Positions 1 through 6,711 of a stretch of 20,469 bases of DNA are shown here, piece after piece (positions within the stretch are counted from its first letter, which is position 1; the number at the start of each line of letters is the position of its first letter). The stretch is from Planctomycetaceae bacterium (GTDB lineage: Bacteria; Planctomycetota; Planctomycetia; Pirellulales; UBA1268), in assembly GCA_005789975.1 (NCBI GenBank), contig SXWC01000005.1:1-20469 (forward strand), written 5' to 3'. The notes under the pieces are model-generated. The model worked only from the letters and a program-made list of their open reading frames with translations, was not told the origin of the DNA and ran no database searches. A program made the translations under genes and the position numbers.

Positions 1-1
1 C

Positions 2-349
2 GAGGAGGGGGGGTCGCTCACCATCGTGGCGACGGCCCTGATCGACACGGGCAGCCGGATGGACGAACTTATCTTTCAGGAGTTCAAGGGCACGGGCAAC
101 ATGGAGCTCGTGCTCGATCGCAAGCTCGCCGACCGCCGCGTCTGGCCGTCGATCGACATTTCGCAGTCGGGCACCCGGCGCGAGGAGAAGCTCCTCGATC
201 CCAACACGCTGCATGCGGTCAACATGCTGCGACGGACGCTGTCCTCGATGCATCACGTCGATGCGATGGAGCAGCTCACGAAGCAGCTCGCGAAGTTCAA
301 GAGCAACCGCGAGTTCATCGCGCTGATCGCGAGCTCCCGCGACGACTGA
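2..349 (+). CDS. rho: Transcription termination factor Rho, C-terminal part (5' end outside window)
   Basis: This is the last ~115 residues of the hexameric RNA-dependent ATPase/translocase that ends transcription. The reading frame is open from the first complete codon in the window, so the start lies to the left. The visible part has segments highly typical of Rho: [10 protein letters not shown], then [17 protein letters not shown], then [18 protein letters not shown], and the closing helices with [20 protein letters not shown]. These correspond to the end of the RecA-like ATPase domain, including the RNA-contacting FKGTGN segment. It ends in TGA and is followed by a hairpin at 377-405. The product is cytoplasmic. 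The identification is certain; nothing can be said about the N-terminal RNA-binding domain or any insertion there. Confidence 0.97.
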   Translation, partial: EEGGSLTIVATALIDTGSRMDELIFQEFKGTGNMELVLDRKLADRRVWPSIDISQSGTRREEKLLDPNTLHAVNMLRRTLSSMHHVDAMEQLTKQLAKFKSNREFIALIASSRDD

Positions 350-376
350 CAGATCACCGCGGTGTCGCCCGGCCCG

Positions 377-405
377 TCACCCACCCCGTGTCACACGGCG
401 GGTGA
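377..405 (+). terminator. Hairpin downstream of rho (possible bidirectional terminator)
   Basis: TCACCC (377-382) pairs with GGGTGA (400-405), and inside it CCGTG (386-390) pairs with CACGG (394-398) over a 3-nt loop. It lies 27 nt after the rho stop and 17 nt beyond the end of a probable minus-strand small gene, where a terminator serving both would sit. There is no U-tract, so a classical intrinsic terminator is not proven. Confidence 0.4.
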
Positions 406-422
406 GGGACTCAGCACGGCGG

Positions 423-623
423 TCATCGGGACGACTGCGGCTCGACGCGGCTGAGCCAGTAGGAATACTGGGGATCGCCGCACCTGAACGAGAAGACCGC
501 GTCGGGCAGGCGAGATGCCTCCGGTCCGGCGGATCGAACCCGAACGACGATCGCGCCATCGGATCGCTTCTCAACCGACAGCCGTTCGTCGGGGATGTCG
601 TGCCAGTCCGAATGTGCGGGCAT
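423..623 (-). CDS. Small hypothetical protein, 66 aa
   Basis: I do not recognise this family. The reason to call it is composition: unlike the Arg/Pro/Ser-rich antisense frames around it, the translation reads like a folded polypeptide, with a strand-like SVEKRSDGAIVVRVRSA segment and the aromatic run FSFRCGDPQYSYWLSRVE near the C-terminus. It starts at ATG (621-623) after a weak purine stretch (GAGCG); an in-frame stop lies 9 nt further upstream, so no longer version exists. A plausible sigma70-like promoter lies upstream on the same strand at 699-727. It is convergent with rho and ends 73 nt from it. No signal peptide or membrane segment is visible. It could still be a chance ORF. Confidence 0.45.
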   Translation of the reverse strand: MPAHSDWHDIPDERLSVEKRSDGAIVVRVRSAGPEASRLPDAVFSFRCGDPQYSYWLSRVEPQSSR

Positions 624-698
624 GGCGGTCGCTCATGCGTTCGCGGAAGGCGTCGGGCGGGACGGAGAGCCCCACCGAACAACTCCCTGCTACAGGGG

Positions 699-727
699 AT
701 TATGCCGTGGACTCATGGTACTTTCCA
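699..727 (-). promoter_or_regulatory. Candidate promoter for the 66-aa minus-strand gene
   Basis: Read on the minus strand, TGGAAA (722-727), a 17-nt spacer and CATAAT (699-704) resemble -35 and -10 boxes. The expected transcript starts near 692 with a leader of about 70 nt that contains a short hairpin (CCCTG/CAGGG at 685-697). Found by eye only. Confidence 0.3.
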
Positions 728-826
728 GCGGCCGACAGGTCGGGGCCGTCCGCCGGACCGGTTTTGCCGGCGGGCCGGCGTCCGCCGGTCATCGGCGGGG
801 AGTGCCGCGACCCGGGATCGGCGGCC

Positions 827-835
827 TGCTATACT
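827..835 (+). promoter_or_regulatory. Extended -10 promoter element for the gene at 875
   Basis: TG-C-TATACT at 827-835 matches the extended -10 consensus TGnTATAAT well. No good -35 hexamer lies 17 nt upstream, as is common for extended -10 promoters. Transcription would begin near 842, leaving a leader of about 33 nt before the ATG at 875. Confidence 0.4.
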
Positions 836-874
836 CCGGGCGATTTCCACGACCCCACGAGATTGCACGGGAAC

Positions 875-1618
875 ATGACGCCCTACGCGTCGCTGGCCGA
901 CGACTTCTACATCAACATGAACCTGGCCACGGAGATGGAACTCCCGGCCCAGCGCGAGACCATCCTGCAGTACTTCGAGCGGGTGCAGAAGCGGTTTCCG
1001 TCGATGCGGAAATTCTACTGCCGCGACAAGCGGGACTACGTCCTCGAGGAGGACAAAGACCAGGGTCGCTACCGCTGGGCCGCCGTCGAGTCGAAGCGAC
1101 TCTGCTCGGGGCAGGTGAATCCGGCCACGCTCGACGCGGCCCTCGACCAGCATCGGCTCGTGCTCGATCTCGCACCCGCGTTCCTGTCGATCAGTCCGCT
1201 CGACTGCGAGGCGATCGACGTGCTCTTCGGCTTCGACTTCGCCTACCGCGGCAACCATAACGCCCTGCTGGCCGAGGCGCTCGGCGTCGGTCCGGCTTTC
1301 GAACGCCTGGGAGACGCCCCGGGCGGGCGGGTGATCAACTATGAGCCCTCGCTGACGATCGCCCTCGATGAAGACTGCCGGGTGCAGGTGCGGGTGAGCA
1401 CCGAGACGCGGACCAACGCCTTCCAGGTGCGGACCGGGGAGTTCACCGAGGAGCAACTGAGCATCTACGTGACGGCCCGGCAGTATGGCAGCCTCGATCC
1501 GGACACGTCCTACGTCGACACGATGAACCGGTTGGCGACGCTCGCCCGCGAGGTGGTCGATTCATGCGTGGTCGAGCAGATCCTGCGCCCCTTGGCCCGC
1601 ACCATCGCGCTCAAGTAG
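875..1618 (+). CDS. Conserved hypothetical protein, 247 aa
   Basis: I recognise no named domain. The open frame extends further upstream, but the sequence before residue 1 is Arg/Ser/Pro-rich and not protein-like, while from ATG 875 it is well structured: MTPYASLADDFYINMNLATE, then an amphipathic stretch with FERVQKRFPSMRKFYCRDKRD, an SPLDCEAIDVLFGFDFAYRGNHN motif and EPSLTIALDEDCRVQVRVSTETRTN, then a helical C-terminus ending RPLARTIALK. It has no signal peptide or membrane helix, so it is probably cytoplasmic. An extended -10 element lies about 40 nt upstream. The composition fits a conserved planctomycete protein that folds as one alpha/beta domain, but no function should be assigned. It is convergent with the minus-strand gene ending at 1713. 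Confidence 0.8.
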   Translation: MTPYASLADDFYINMNLATEMELPAQRETILQYFERVQKRFPSMRKFYCRDKRDYVLEEDKDQGRYRWAAVESKRLCSGQVNPATLDAALDQHRLVLDLAPAFLSISPLDCEAIDVLFGFDFAYRGNHNALLAEALGVGPAFERLGDAPGGRVINYEPSLTIALDEDCRVQVRVSTETRTNAFQVRTGEFTEEQLSIYVTARQYGSLDPDTSYVDTMNRLATLAREVVDSCVVEQILRPLARTIALK

Positions 1619-1650
1619 GCCGTTGCGGCAGGGGAGCCGGCGCCCGTCGA

Positions 1651-1680
1651 AAGCTCCCGGCCCCGGTGGGCGGGGAGCTT
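1651..1680. terminator. Inverted repeat between convergent genes (probable bidirectional terminator)
   Basis: AAGCTCCC (1651-1658) and GGGAGCTT (1673-1680) are perfect 8-nt complementary arms around a GC-rich 14-nt loop. The repeat sits midway in the 94-bp gap between a plus-strand stop at 1618 and a minus-strand stop at 1713. Both arms begin or end with A/T steps, but there is no long T-tract. Confidence 0.5.
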
Positions 1681-1712
1681 CGCGACGCCCGGGCTGTTTG
1701 CCCCAGAGCCTG

Positions 1713-3287
1713 CTAGCGACCCCGCTGCTCGCCGCCGCGTCCCTGCTTGTTGCGGGCGTCGAGATTTCCGGCGATCACGATGCCGATCGCCTCGACCCAG
1801 CTGGGCACGTCGAGCACGGTGTTGAGACCGCTTTCGACCAGGATGTCGTCGTCTTCGGGATCTCGCGGACGCCGCGACGCGTCCTGTCCGGCTTCCTCCA
1901 CGCCGAGGAACTCGAGCCCTTCGTCGTCCTCCTCGTGACGGCCGGCAACCGGCGCGAAGTCATCCCTCCGGCCCCGGGAAAACGAGGACGACCGTGTTTC
2001 GCCGGAAGGCCGCCTCTGGCCGCGGCTGCGTGACCGGCTCGACGAAGACTCACGTGAGCCGGTCGGCTCCCGGTCGCTCCGCGATCGGCCCTCGCCACCA
2101 CGGCGTCGCCGGCGTCGGCCACGGCCCTCGCCCTTGCCGGCCTCCTCGCCTTCGCGGGCCGCCGCAGGACGCTCGGAACGGCCGCCCGATTCGGTCCGCG
2201 AGGATGCTTCGGGCCGGCCGGCGGGACGCATGCCATAAGAGGTGGGCAGCGGCTCGTCGGAGTCGTCTCCCTGGCCTTCGGTGGCACGCGGCGCGGAGTC
2301 GCGAAGCGGGCGGTCGGTGCCGGTCGAATCGCCGCGTTCCGCGGTGCCCTCGGAAGAACGGCTCCGCCCGGAACGCCGGCCCCGACGCCGGCGGCGTCGC
2401 GGTCGTGATTCCTGGTCCCCCTCGCCGCCCCGTTCCGGGCCGGCGGCCTCACGACGGTCGTCAACCGCGGGCTCTTCGTCGCGGTCTTCGGGACGGCGGT
2501 CGTCGCGGTCGCGATCATCGAGATTCCGGTCTTCGATCCGCCGGTCGTCCCCCCCCGCAAATGCGGCATCGCGGCGTCCTCGTGACTCGTCGTCCCGCTG
2601 CCTGACGCCTTCACGCCGCGGGCCGCGGTCGTTCCGATCATCGCGGCGGGATGACTGCTCAGACGACGCTTCCTCGCGCGGGCGTGCGGCCCCCGCTTCG
2701 CCTTCGCTCGAAACAGGACGATCGTCGTCACGGCGACCTCGCCCACGGCCGCCGCGGCGGCCCCGGCGGCGCCTGCGGCCTCCGCCACCCTCCTCGTCGC
2801 GATCGCGGGCTTCGCCGCCGCTGCGACGTTCTTCGCCGAGCGGCTCGTCTCCGCCAGGGCCGGCGGCGTCACGCGGAGCGCGGCCTTCGGGCTGCGGCGG
2901 ACGGCCTTCCCGGTCGGGAGTCCGGTCCTCGTCAAATCGCCGTGAAGGACGCTCGGCGCGGCCATCGTCCCGGCCGTCGTCCCGGCGGCGTTCGGTGCGA
3001 AGCTCCCTTTCGGGTGTCGCTGGCGGACGCGGCACCGGTGCCGGCGGCCGGGCGGCGGGCCGGGACGGTGGCGGAGCTCCGCCCGCGACCCCGAGTTCCG
3101 AAGCCAGGCTGTCCCAGTCGCCACCGGCGACGGCAGGCTTTGGCTTTGGCTTGGGTTCCTCCTGCCGCGCCTTCGGTGCGGGGGGCTGAGGCCGGGCGGC
3201 CGGCGGGCGGGGGGTGTCGTTGGCGGGGGTGGCGCCGAGCGATTCGGCGAGCGAGGCCCAGGGATCGTGCTGGTCGTTTTCCGGCAT
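1713..3287 (-). CDS. Large disordered Arg/Asp-rich protein with RG-rich patches, 524 aa
   Basis: I do not recognise a named family. The start is the ATG at 3285-3287; upstream codons in this frame are antisense to the next gene. The N-terminus carries two copies of a short motif, DPWASLAESLG (residues 8-18) and GDWDSLASELG (about 56-66), separated by a Pro/Lys linker. Residues ~75-470 are extremely rich in Arg, Asp, Glu, Gly and Ser and contain three strongly basic RRRRRGRR/RGRGRR-type patches alternating with RDDRD-type mixed-charge stretches. The C-terminal ~45 residues are ordered-looking again, with ILVESGLNTVLDVPSWVEAIG followed by IVIAGNLDARNK. Such architecture suggests an RNA- or DNA-binding scaffold (compare the disordered arms of RNase E or RGG proteins), but this is inference. 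A candidate -10 box lies at 3359-3364. Confidence 0.8.
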   Translation of the reverse strand: MPENDQHDPWASLAESLGATPANDTPRPPAARPQPPAPKARQEEPKPKPKPAVAGGDWDSLASELGVAGGAPPPSRPAARPPAPVPRPPATPERELRTERRRDDGRDDGRAERPSRRFDEDRTPDREGRPPQPEGRAPRDAAGPGGDEPLGEERRSGGEARDRDEEGGGGRRRRRGRRGGRGRGRRDDDRPVSSEGEAGAARPREEASSEQSSRRDDRNDRGPRREGVRQRDDESRGRRDAAFAGGDDRRIEDRNLDDRDRDDRRPEDRDEEPAVDDRREAAGPERGGEGDQESRPRRRRRRGRRSGRSRSSEGTAERGDSTGTDRPLRDSAPRATEGQGDDSDEPLPTSYGMRPAGRPEASSRTESGGRSERPAAAREGEEAGKGEGRGRRRRRRGGEGRSRSDREPTGSRESSSSRSRSRGQRRPSGETRSSSFSRGRRDDFAPVAGRHEEDDEGLEFLGVEEAGQDASRRPRDPEDDDILVESGLNTVLDVPSWVEAIGIVIAGNLDARNKQGRGGEQRGR

Positions 3288-3358
3288 GGTGGATTCCGAT
3301 CGCGGTAAGGAGAGCAGCGACGGCAGGCAGCCATCCAGCAACGCCCTCTTCACCGCGG

Positions 3359-3364
3359 AGAATA
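3359..3364 (-). promoter_or_regulatory. Candidate -10 box for the disordered-protein gene
   Basis: TATTCT on the minus strand, about 72 nt upstream of the ATG at 3287, in a locally less GC-rich stretch. No convincing -35 hexamer was seen. It suggests the gene is transcribed separately from the barrel-protein gene that ends at 3470. Confidence 0.25.
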
Positions 3365-3431
3365 CACGAATCGGCCGGAAGGTGGCAGGTGGCGTCCCGG
3401 AACCGGGGGGTTCACCCGGCGTTTTCAGGCG

Positions 3432-3459
3432 ATCCCAACGGCTCCCGGGCGGTCGGGAT
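3432..3459 (-). terminator. Hairpin downstream of the secreted barrel-protein gene
   Basis: On the minus-strand transcript AUCCCGAC (from 3459 down) pairs with GUUGGGAU (to 3432) over 8 positions including one G-U pair, with a GC-rich loop. It begins 11 nt after the stop codon at 3470. There is no U-tract. Confidence 0.35.
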
Positions 3460-3469
3460 TCGAGCCGGC

Positions 3470-5386
3470 CTACGGCCTCGTGGCGCTGAACTCCCGGATC
3501 ATGCTGCCGTTGTCGGCCACTTCGAAGAGCGGCCGGTAGGGGCTCGCGAGACCACGCCGCGAACGCCCCGCCGGGTAGTAGACGAGGTTCACGCCGAGAT
3601 TCCAGGCGGCCGGCGAGAAGTTGCTGGTCGCTCCCGACTCGTTGATCACGACCGACCGGGTCTGGCCGGGGATCAGGTAGGTGAACGTGCCTTCCATGGC
3701 CAGCGACCGGGCCAGCGGAGCCCGCAGGAGCGTGCCGACGATGCCCTCGCCGTCGCCGGTGCCGCCGCCCCAGAACTTGAGTTCGTTGGCATCGCCGAAC
3801 TGGAGCCGGTAGAAGCCGGTGTAGAGATCGACGGTGCTCGCCGTTCCCTTCACGCGGCTGCGGGGACCGAGGAAGCCCATCTCGTCGGTGATGTTGGCGG
3901 CACCCCAGAAACCGATCTCGTGATAGCCCCAGACATAACTGATCTCGGCCCGCATCTGCGCGATGTTGGCGTTGTCGAGCCAGCTGTCGTGCATGAAGTC
4001 GTAGACGGCTCCGCCCTGGAGGCCGCGGCCCTCGAAGGCCCGGGTGAAGAAGCCCGTCGTGACGAAGTTCTGGTCGCGGGCGTTCTTCGTGAACGTGGTC
4101 GAGCCAACCTGGACTTCGGAAGGCTGGAAGTTGGTCTGCGTGCCCCTCCAGCCCACCTGCCAGCCGATGCCGAAGGCGTTCCAGAATGGCATGGCGAAGT
4201 TGAGGTATTCGTTGGTGCCGAAGTTGCCGTGAAGGCCCAGGTTGGTGTCGTTGGTGAAGGCGGTCACGCCAGCGCTGGCCGTGAAGTCGCGATACCACCT
4301 CCAGCCGTAGTAGGGCCGGCCGAACTGCCGCATCCAGTTGCAGAACCGGCCGCTGTGATGGCAGAGCGGGTCGTCGTCTTCGCAGGCATACGGGTCGTCG
4401 TAGAACGACTCCACATGCAGCATGGCGGGATACTCGCCCATGAGCATGCCCCCCTCGCCCGACATCATCGGCATGCCATCCTCGCCGGCCATCATCGGCA
4501 TGCCGTCCTCACCCATCGGCATGCCGTCCATGGTCAGGGACGGATCCATGCCCATGTCGCCCGAGCCCGGCTCGAAAGACTCGATGCTCATCGGATTCTC
4601 GTCGGCGACCGAGGGGGCCGCGGCATTCGGTGCGGGCAGCTTCTCACCGGGATTCGGAGCGGCCGATGCCGCCGGTGCGGCGGCGGCGGTGGGGCTCCGG
4701 CCCGACACGCCCGCGTCATCGAGCGCGTTGGCCTGGGGCTGTTGTGTCATCACCGACGGAATGCCATCGACGTTCATCGCGATGCGATCGATCCGCGGCC
4801 GGGCTCCGGGGGTGGCTGTGTAGCGCGGGGCCAGTCCGCCCCCCAGTCGCTGGCTCTGGGCGGCTGCCATGTCGCGGCTCATGGCCTGCCGCTGCATGGC
4901 GACGGCCTGCTGGCCCTCGGCGGCGAGGATCGGCCGGTTGGCCTCACCCCGCGGAGTCCGCATCGACTTGTCGCTGAACACGCCGTCGGGATTGTTCGGA
5001 TCGAAGGCCCGCTGCAACGAGCCGCTCACACGGTTGGCGGTTGACCAATCGGCCTGCGGGAGACCGGGCCGCGGACGCTGCGGCAGGGGCCGCCTGGCGA
5101 CGGGCTGTCGAGCCGGCACCGCGCGGGGCACGTCGTCCGGCAGCACGACCGCGGCGGGGGCCGCCGAGGCGACCGGTCCGGCGACCTGCACGGGCGCGGA
5201 GATCGGGCCCGGCTGGTTGGGAGCGGCTCCACCGGCCGGCGACCGCTCGGCGGGCTGATCGCCGGTTCCTGCCCGATGGGGCGTCCAGTTCAACTGGCTC
5301 TCCGCCGCCGAAACGGTCGCACACAGCCCGAGAAGGGCGACGAATGCGGTCGTGATCTGGTGGTGTGGCCCGCGGAAGACGTTCAT
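3470..5386 (-). CDS. Secreted outer-membrane barrel-like protein with Met-rich linker (DUF6666-like), 638 aa
   Basis: The start ATG (5384-5386) follows a good Shine-Dalgarno (GGAG, 7-nt spacing). Residues 1-28 form a signal peptide with a hydrophobic core (ITTAFVALLGLCATVSA, then AES). Residues ~30-280 are a low-complexity Pro/Ala/Gln-rich region. Residues ~283-320 hold a Met-rich repeat of the type EDGMPMM-x-G in about four copies. After a Cys/His cluster (CEDDDPLCHHSGRFCNW) comes the C-terminal ~260-residue domain with alternating aromatic strands, for example GNFGTNEYLNFAMPFWNAFG, QNFVTTGFFTRAFEGRGLQG and GAVYDFMHDSWLDN. I associate this with the planctomycete DUF6666 family, predicted to be an outer-membrane or cell-surface beta-barrel. 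The family name is from memory. Function unknown; no protease, transport or binding motif was recognised. Confidence 0.85.
   Translation of the reverse strand: MNVFRGPHHQITTAFVALLGLCATVSAAESQLNWTPHRAGTGDQPAERSPAGGAAPNQPGPISAPVQVAGPVASAAPAAVVLPDDVPRAVPARQPVARRPLPQRPRPGLPQADWSTANRVSGSLQRAFDPNNPDGVFSDKSMRTPRGEANRPILAAEGQQAVAMQRQAMSRDMAAAQSQRLGGGLAPRYTATPGARPRIDRIAMNVDGIPSVMTQQPQANALDDAGVSGRSPTAAAAPAASAAPNPGEKLPAPNAAAPSVADENPMSIESFEPGSGDMGMDPSLTMDGMPMGEDGMPMMAGEDGMPMMSGEGGMLMGEYPAMLHVESFYDDPYACEDDDPLCHHSGRFCNWMRQFGRPYYGWRWYRDFTASAGVTAFTNDTNLGLHGNFGTNEYLNFAMPFWNAFGIGWQVGWRGTQTNFQPSEVQVGSTTFTKNARDQNFVTTGFFTRAFEGRGLQGGAVYDFMHDSWLDNANIAQMRAEISYVWGYHEIGFWGAANITDEMGFLGPRSRVKGTASTVDLYTGFYRLQFGDANELKFWGGGTGDGEGIVGTLLRAPLARSLAMEGTFTYLIPGQTRSVVINESGATSNFSPAAWNLGVNLVYYPAGRSRRGLASPYRPLFEVADNGSMIREFSATRP
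4422..4545 (-). repeat. In-gene tandem repeat coding for Met-Pro-Met units
   Basis: Within the barrel-protein gene the short unit that reads ATCGGCATGCC(A/G)TCCTC on the plus strand recurs three times, with related flanking units. On the coding strand this gives degenerate copies of EDGMPMMAG / EDGMPMMSG / EGGMLMG. It is a slippage-prone minisatellite and may vary in copy number between strains. Confidence 0.75.
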
Positions 5387-5450
5387 GGGAGATCTCCGAT
5401 TTCGTGGTCGGCCGCGGCATCGAAAGGCGGCAGACTCTGTGCGATCGAAA

Positions 5451-5520
5451 TCGTTATCGGCATCCGCAGATGCGGAACTTCCGCCAAAATCAGCGCGACC
5501 GGAGAATCTTCCGCAGATTC
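5451..5520. promoter_or_regulatory. Palindromes in the intergenic region upstream of the barrel-protein gene
   Basis: The 148-bp gap between minus-strand genes contains GCATC (5460-5464)/GATGC (5469-5473), overlapping CCGCA/TGCGG, and GAATCT (5504-5509)/AGATTC (5515-5520). The second could be a weak terminator for the upstream PLP-enzyme operon. The first, next to a relatively AT-rich GATAACGATTTCG stretch (minus strand), could be an operator or promoter. No match to a named site was seen. Confidence 0.25.
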
Positions 5521-5534
5521 CCCAGAGTGCGGCG

Positions 5535-6677
5535 TCAGGCCCGCGACAGGGCGATGGCGAGATCGTCGCGGAGGTCCTCGAAGGCCTCGAGGCCCACGGA
5601 GAGCCGAATCAGCCCGTCGGCAATGCCAACGGCCCGGCGGGCCTCGGGCGCGTAGGAACCGTGCGACATGATCGCCGGAATCTCGATCAGCGATTCAACC
5701 GCCCCCAGGCTGACGGCCAACGAAAACAGCCGCGTCGATTCGACCACCCGGCGGGCGTCGGCGACGGACCCGGCGACCTCGAAACTCACGATCGTCCCGC
5801 CGGTCGCCATCTGCCGCATCGCCAACGCGTGACCGGGATGACTTGGCAGTCCCGGGTAGTGCACCGTCCGCACGGCCGGCTGGGCGGCGAGCCACTCCGC
5901 CAGTCGCAGGGCCGTCGCCGACTGGGCGAACACCCGCAGTTCCAGCGTCTTGAGGCCACGCGAGCAGAGAAACGCCTCGAGCGGACCCATCACCGCCCCC
6001 GTCGCGTTCTGCAGCCAATGGAGCCGCGTCCCGAGGTCGGCGTCGCCGACCACGAGCGCTCCGCCGAGCAGGTCGCTGTGGCCGCCGATCGACTTCGTGG
6101 CCGAGTGCATCACGATGTCGGCGCCGAGTTCCAGCGGCCGTGAAAGAGCGGGCGTCGTGAGCGTCGCGTCGCAGGCGAGCAGCGCCCCGGCCCGGTGGGC
6201 GATCTCCGAGCAGGCGGCGATGTCGGTGATCGAGAGGAGCGGATTGCCGGGCGATTCGATCCACAGGAGTTTCGTGCGCGGACCGACCGCGCGGGCCACG
6301 GCGTCGGTGTCGGACGTGTTCGCCGCGGTGACGAGGATGCCCCGCTCGGCGAGCACGCGGTTGAAGAGCCGCCAGGTGCCCCCGTAGATGTCGGTGCCGG
6401 TGACGATCTCATCGCCCGGAGCGAGCAGCATCGTCGCGCAGTGGGTCGCCGCCATGCCCGACGCGAAGGCGAGCGCCCGCGTGCCCCCGTCGAGATCGGC
6501 GAGGGTTTTCTCGAAGGCGTGCCGGGTGGGGCTCCCGGTGCGGGCGTAGTCGTAGGCCGCCGTCATCGAGGCGTCCGGCTGCACGAACGTGCTGGCCAGG
6601 TGAATCGGGGGCACGATCGCACCGGTCCCGGGATCGTGCTCCTGGCCGACATGGATCGCCCTGGTTCTGAACTGCAT
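5535..6677 (-). CDS. Cys/Met-metabolism PLP-dependent enzyme (cystathionine gamma-lyase/synthase family), 380 aa
   Basis: A fold-type I PLP enzyme of the transsulfuration family, 380 aa, the usual family length. Visible landmarks are the N-terminal TRAIHVGQEHDPGTGAIVPPI, the cofactor-phosphate region ALAFASGMAATH, the substrate loop TDIYGGTWRLFNRV, the ESPGNP motif, DATLTTPALSRP, and HSATKSIGGHSDLLGG with the PLP-binding lysine at about residue 195. The C-terminus has the usual SLGAVESLIEIPAIMSH. I chose ATG 6675-6677 because AGGAGG lies directly upstream; an earlier in-frame ATG at 6725 has no such site and would overlap the upstream gene. It lies 34 nt after the stop of a second family member, so the pair is probably one operon. 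Sequence alone does not separate gamma-synthase, gamma-lyase and sulfhydrylase activity here. Confidence 0.9.
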   Translation of the reverse strand: MQFRTRAIHVGQEHDPGTGAIVPPIHLASTFVQPDASMTAAYDYARTGSPTRHAFEKTLADLDGGTRALAFASGMAATHCATMLLAPGDEIVTGTDIYGGTWRLFNRVLAERGILVTAANTSDTDAVARAVGPRTKLLWIESPGNPLLSITDIAACSEIAHRAGALLACDATLTTPALSRPLELGADIVMHSATKSIGGHSDLLGGALVVGDADLGTRLHWLQNATGAVMGPLEAFLCSRGLKTLELRVFAQSATALRLAEWLAAQPAVRTVHYPGLPSHPGHALAMRQMATGGTIVSFEVAGSVADARRVVESTRLFSLAVSLGAVESLIEIPAIMSHGSYAPEARRAVGIADGLIRLSVGLEAFEDLRDDLAIALSRA

Positions 6678-6711
6678 GCCCCCTCCTGCGATCGAGCGGA
6701 ATCCGCACGAA

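Noticed and set aside
713..1456. Minus-strand 247-codon open frame
   Set aside because: Antisense to the conserved plus-strand gene at 875-1618; Arg/Glu/His-rich shadow composition.
2242..3189. Long plus-strand Ser/Arg-rich open frame (SR-protein-like)
   Set aside because: It is exactly antisense to the Arg/Asp-rich disordered gene; the SR composition is the complement of Arg/Asp/Glu codons in high-GC DNA.
3288..4298. N-terminal extension of the disordered protein in the same frame
   Set aside because: Upstream of ATG 3287 the frame is out of phase with the barrel gene and reads Arg/His/Pro-rich shadow; a proper start exists at 3287.
2651..5044. Plus-strand open frame of nearly 800 codons
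   Set aside because: It runs across two minus-strand genes and the gap between them, with Arg/Ala/His-rich shadow composition; the minus-strand proteins have signal peptide, barrel strands and conserved termini.
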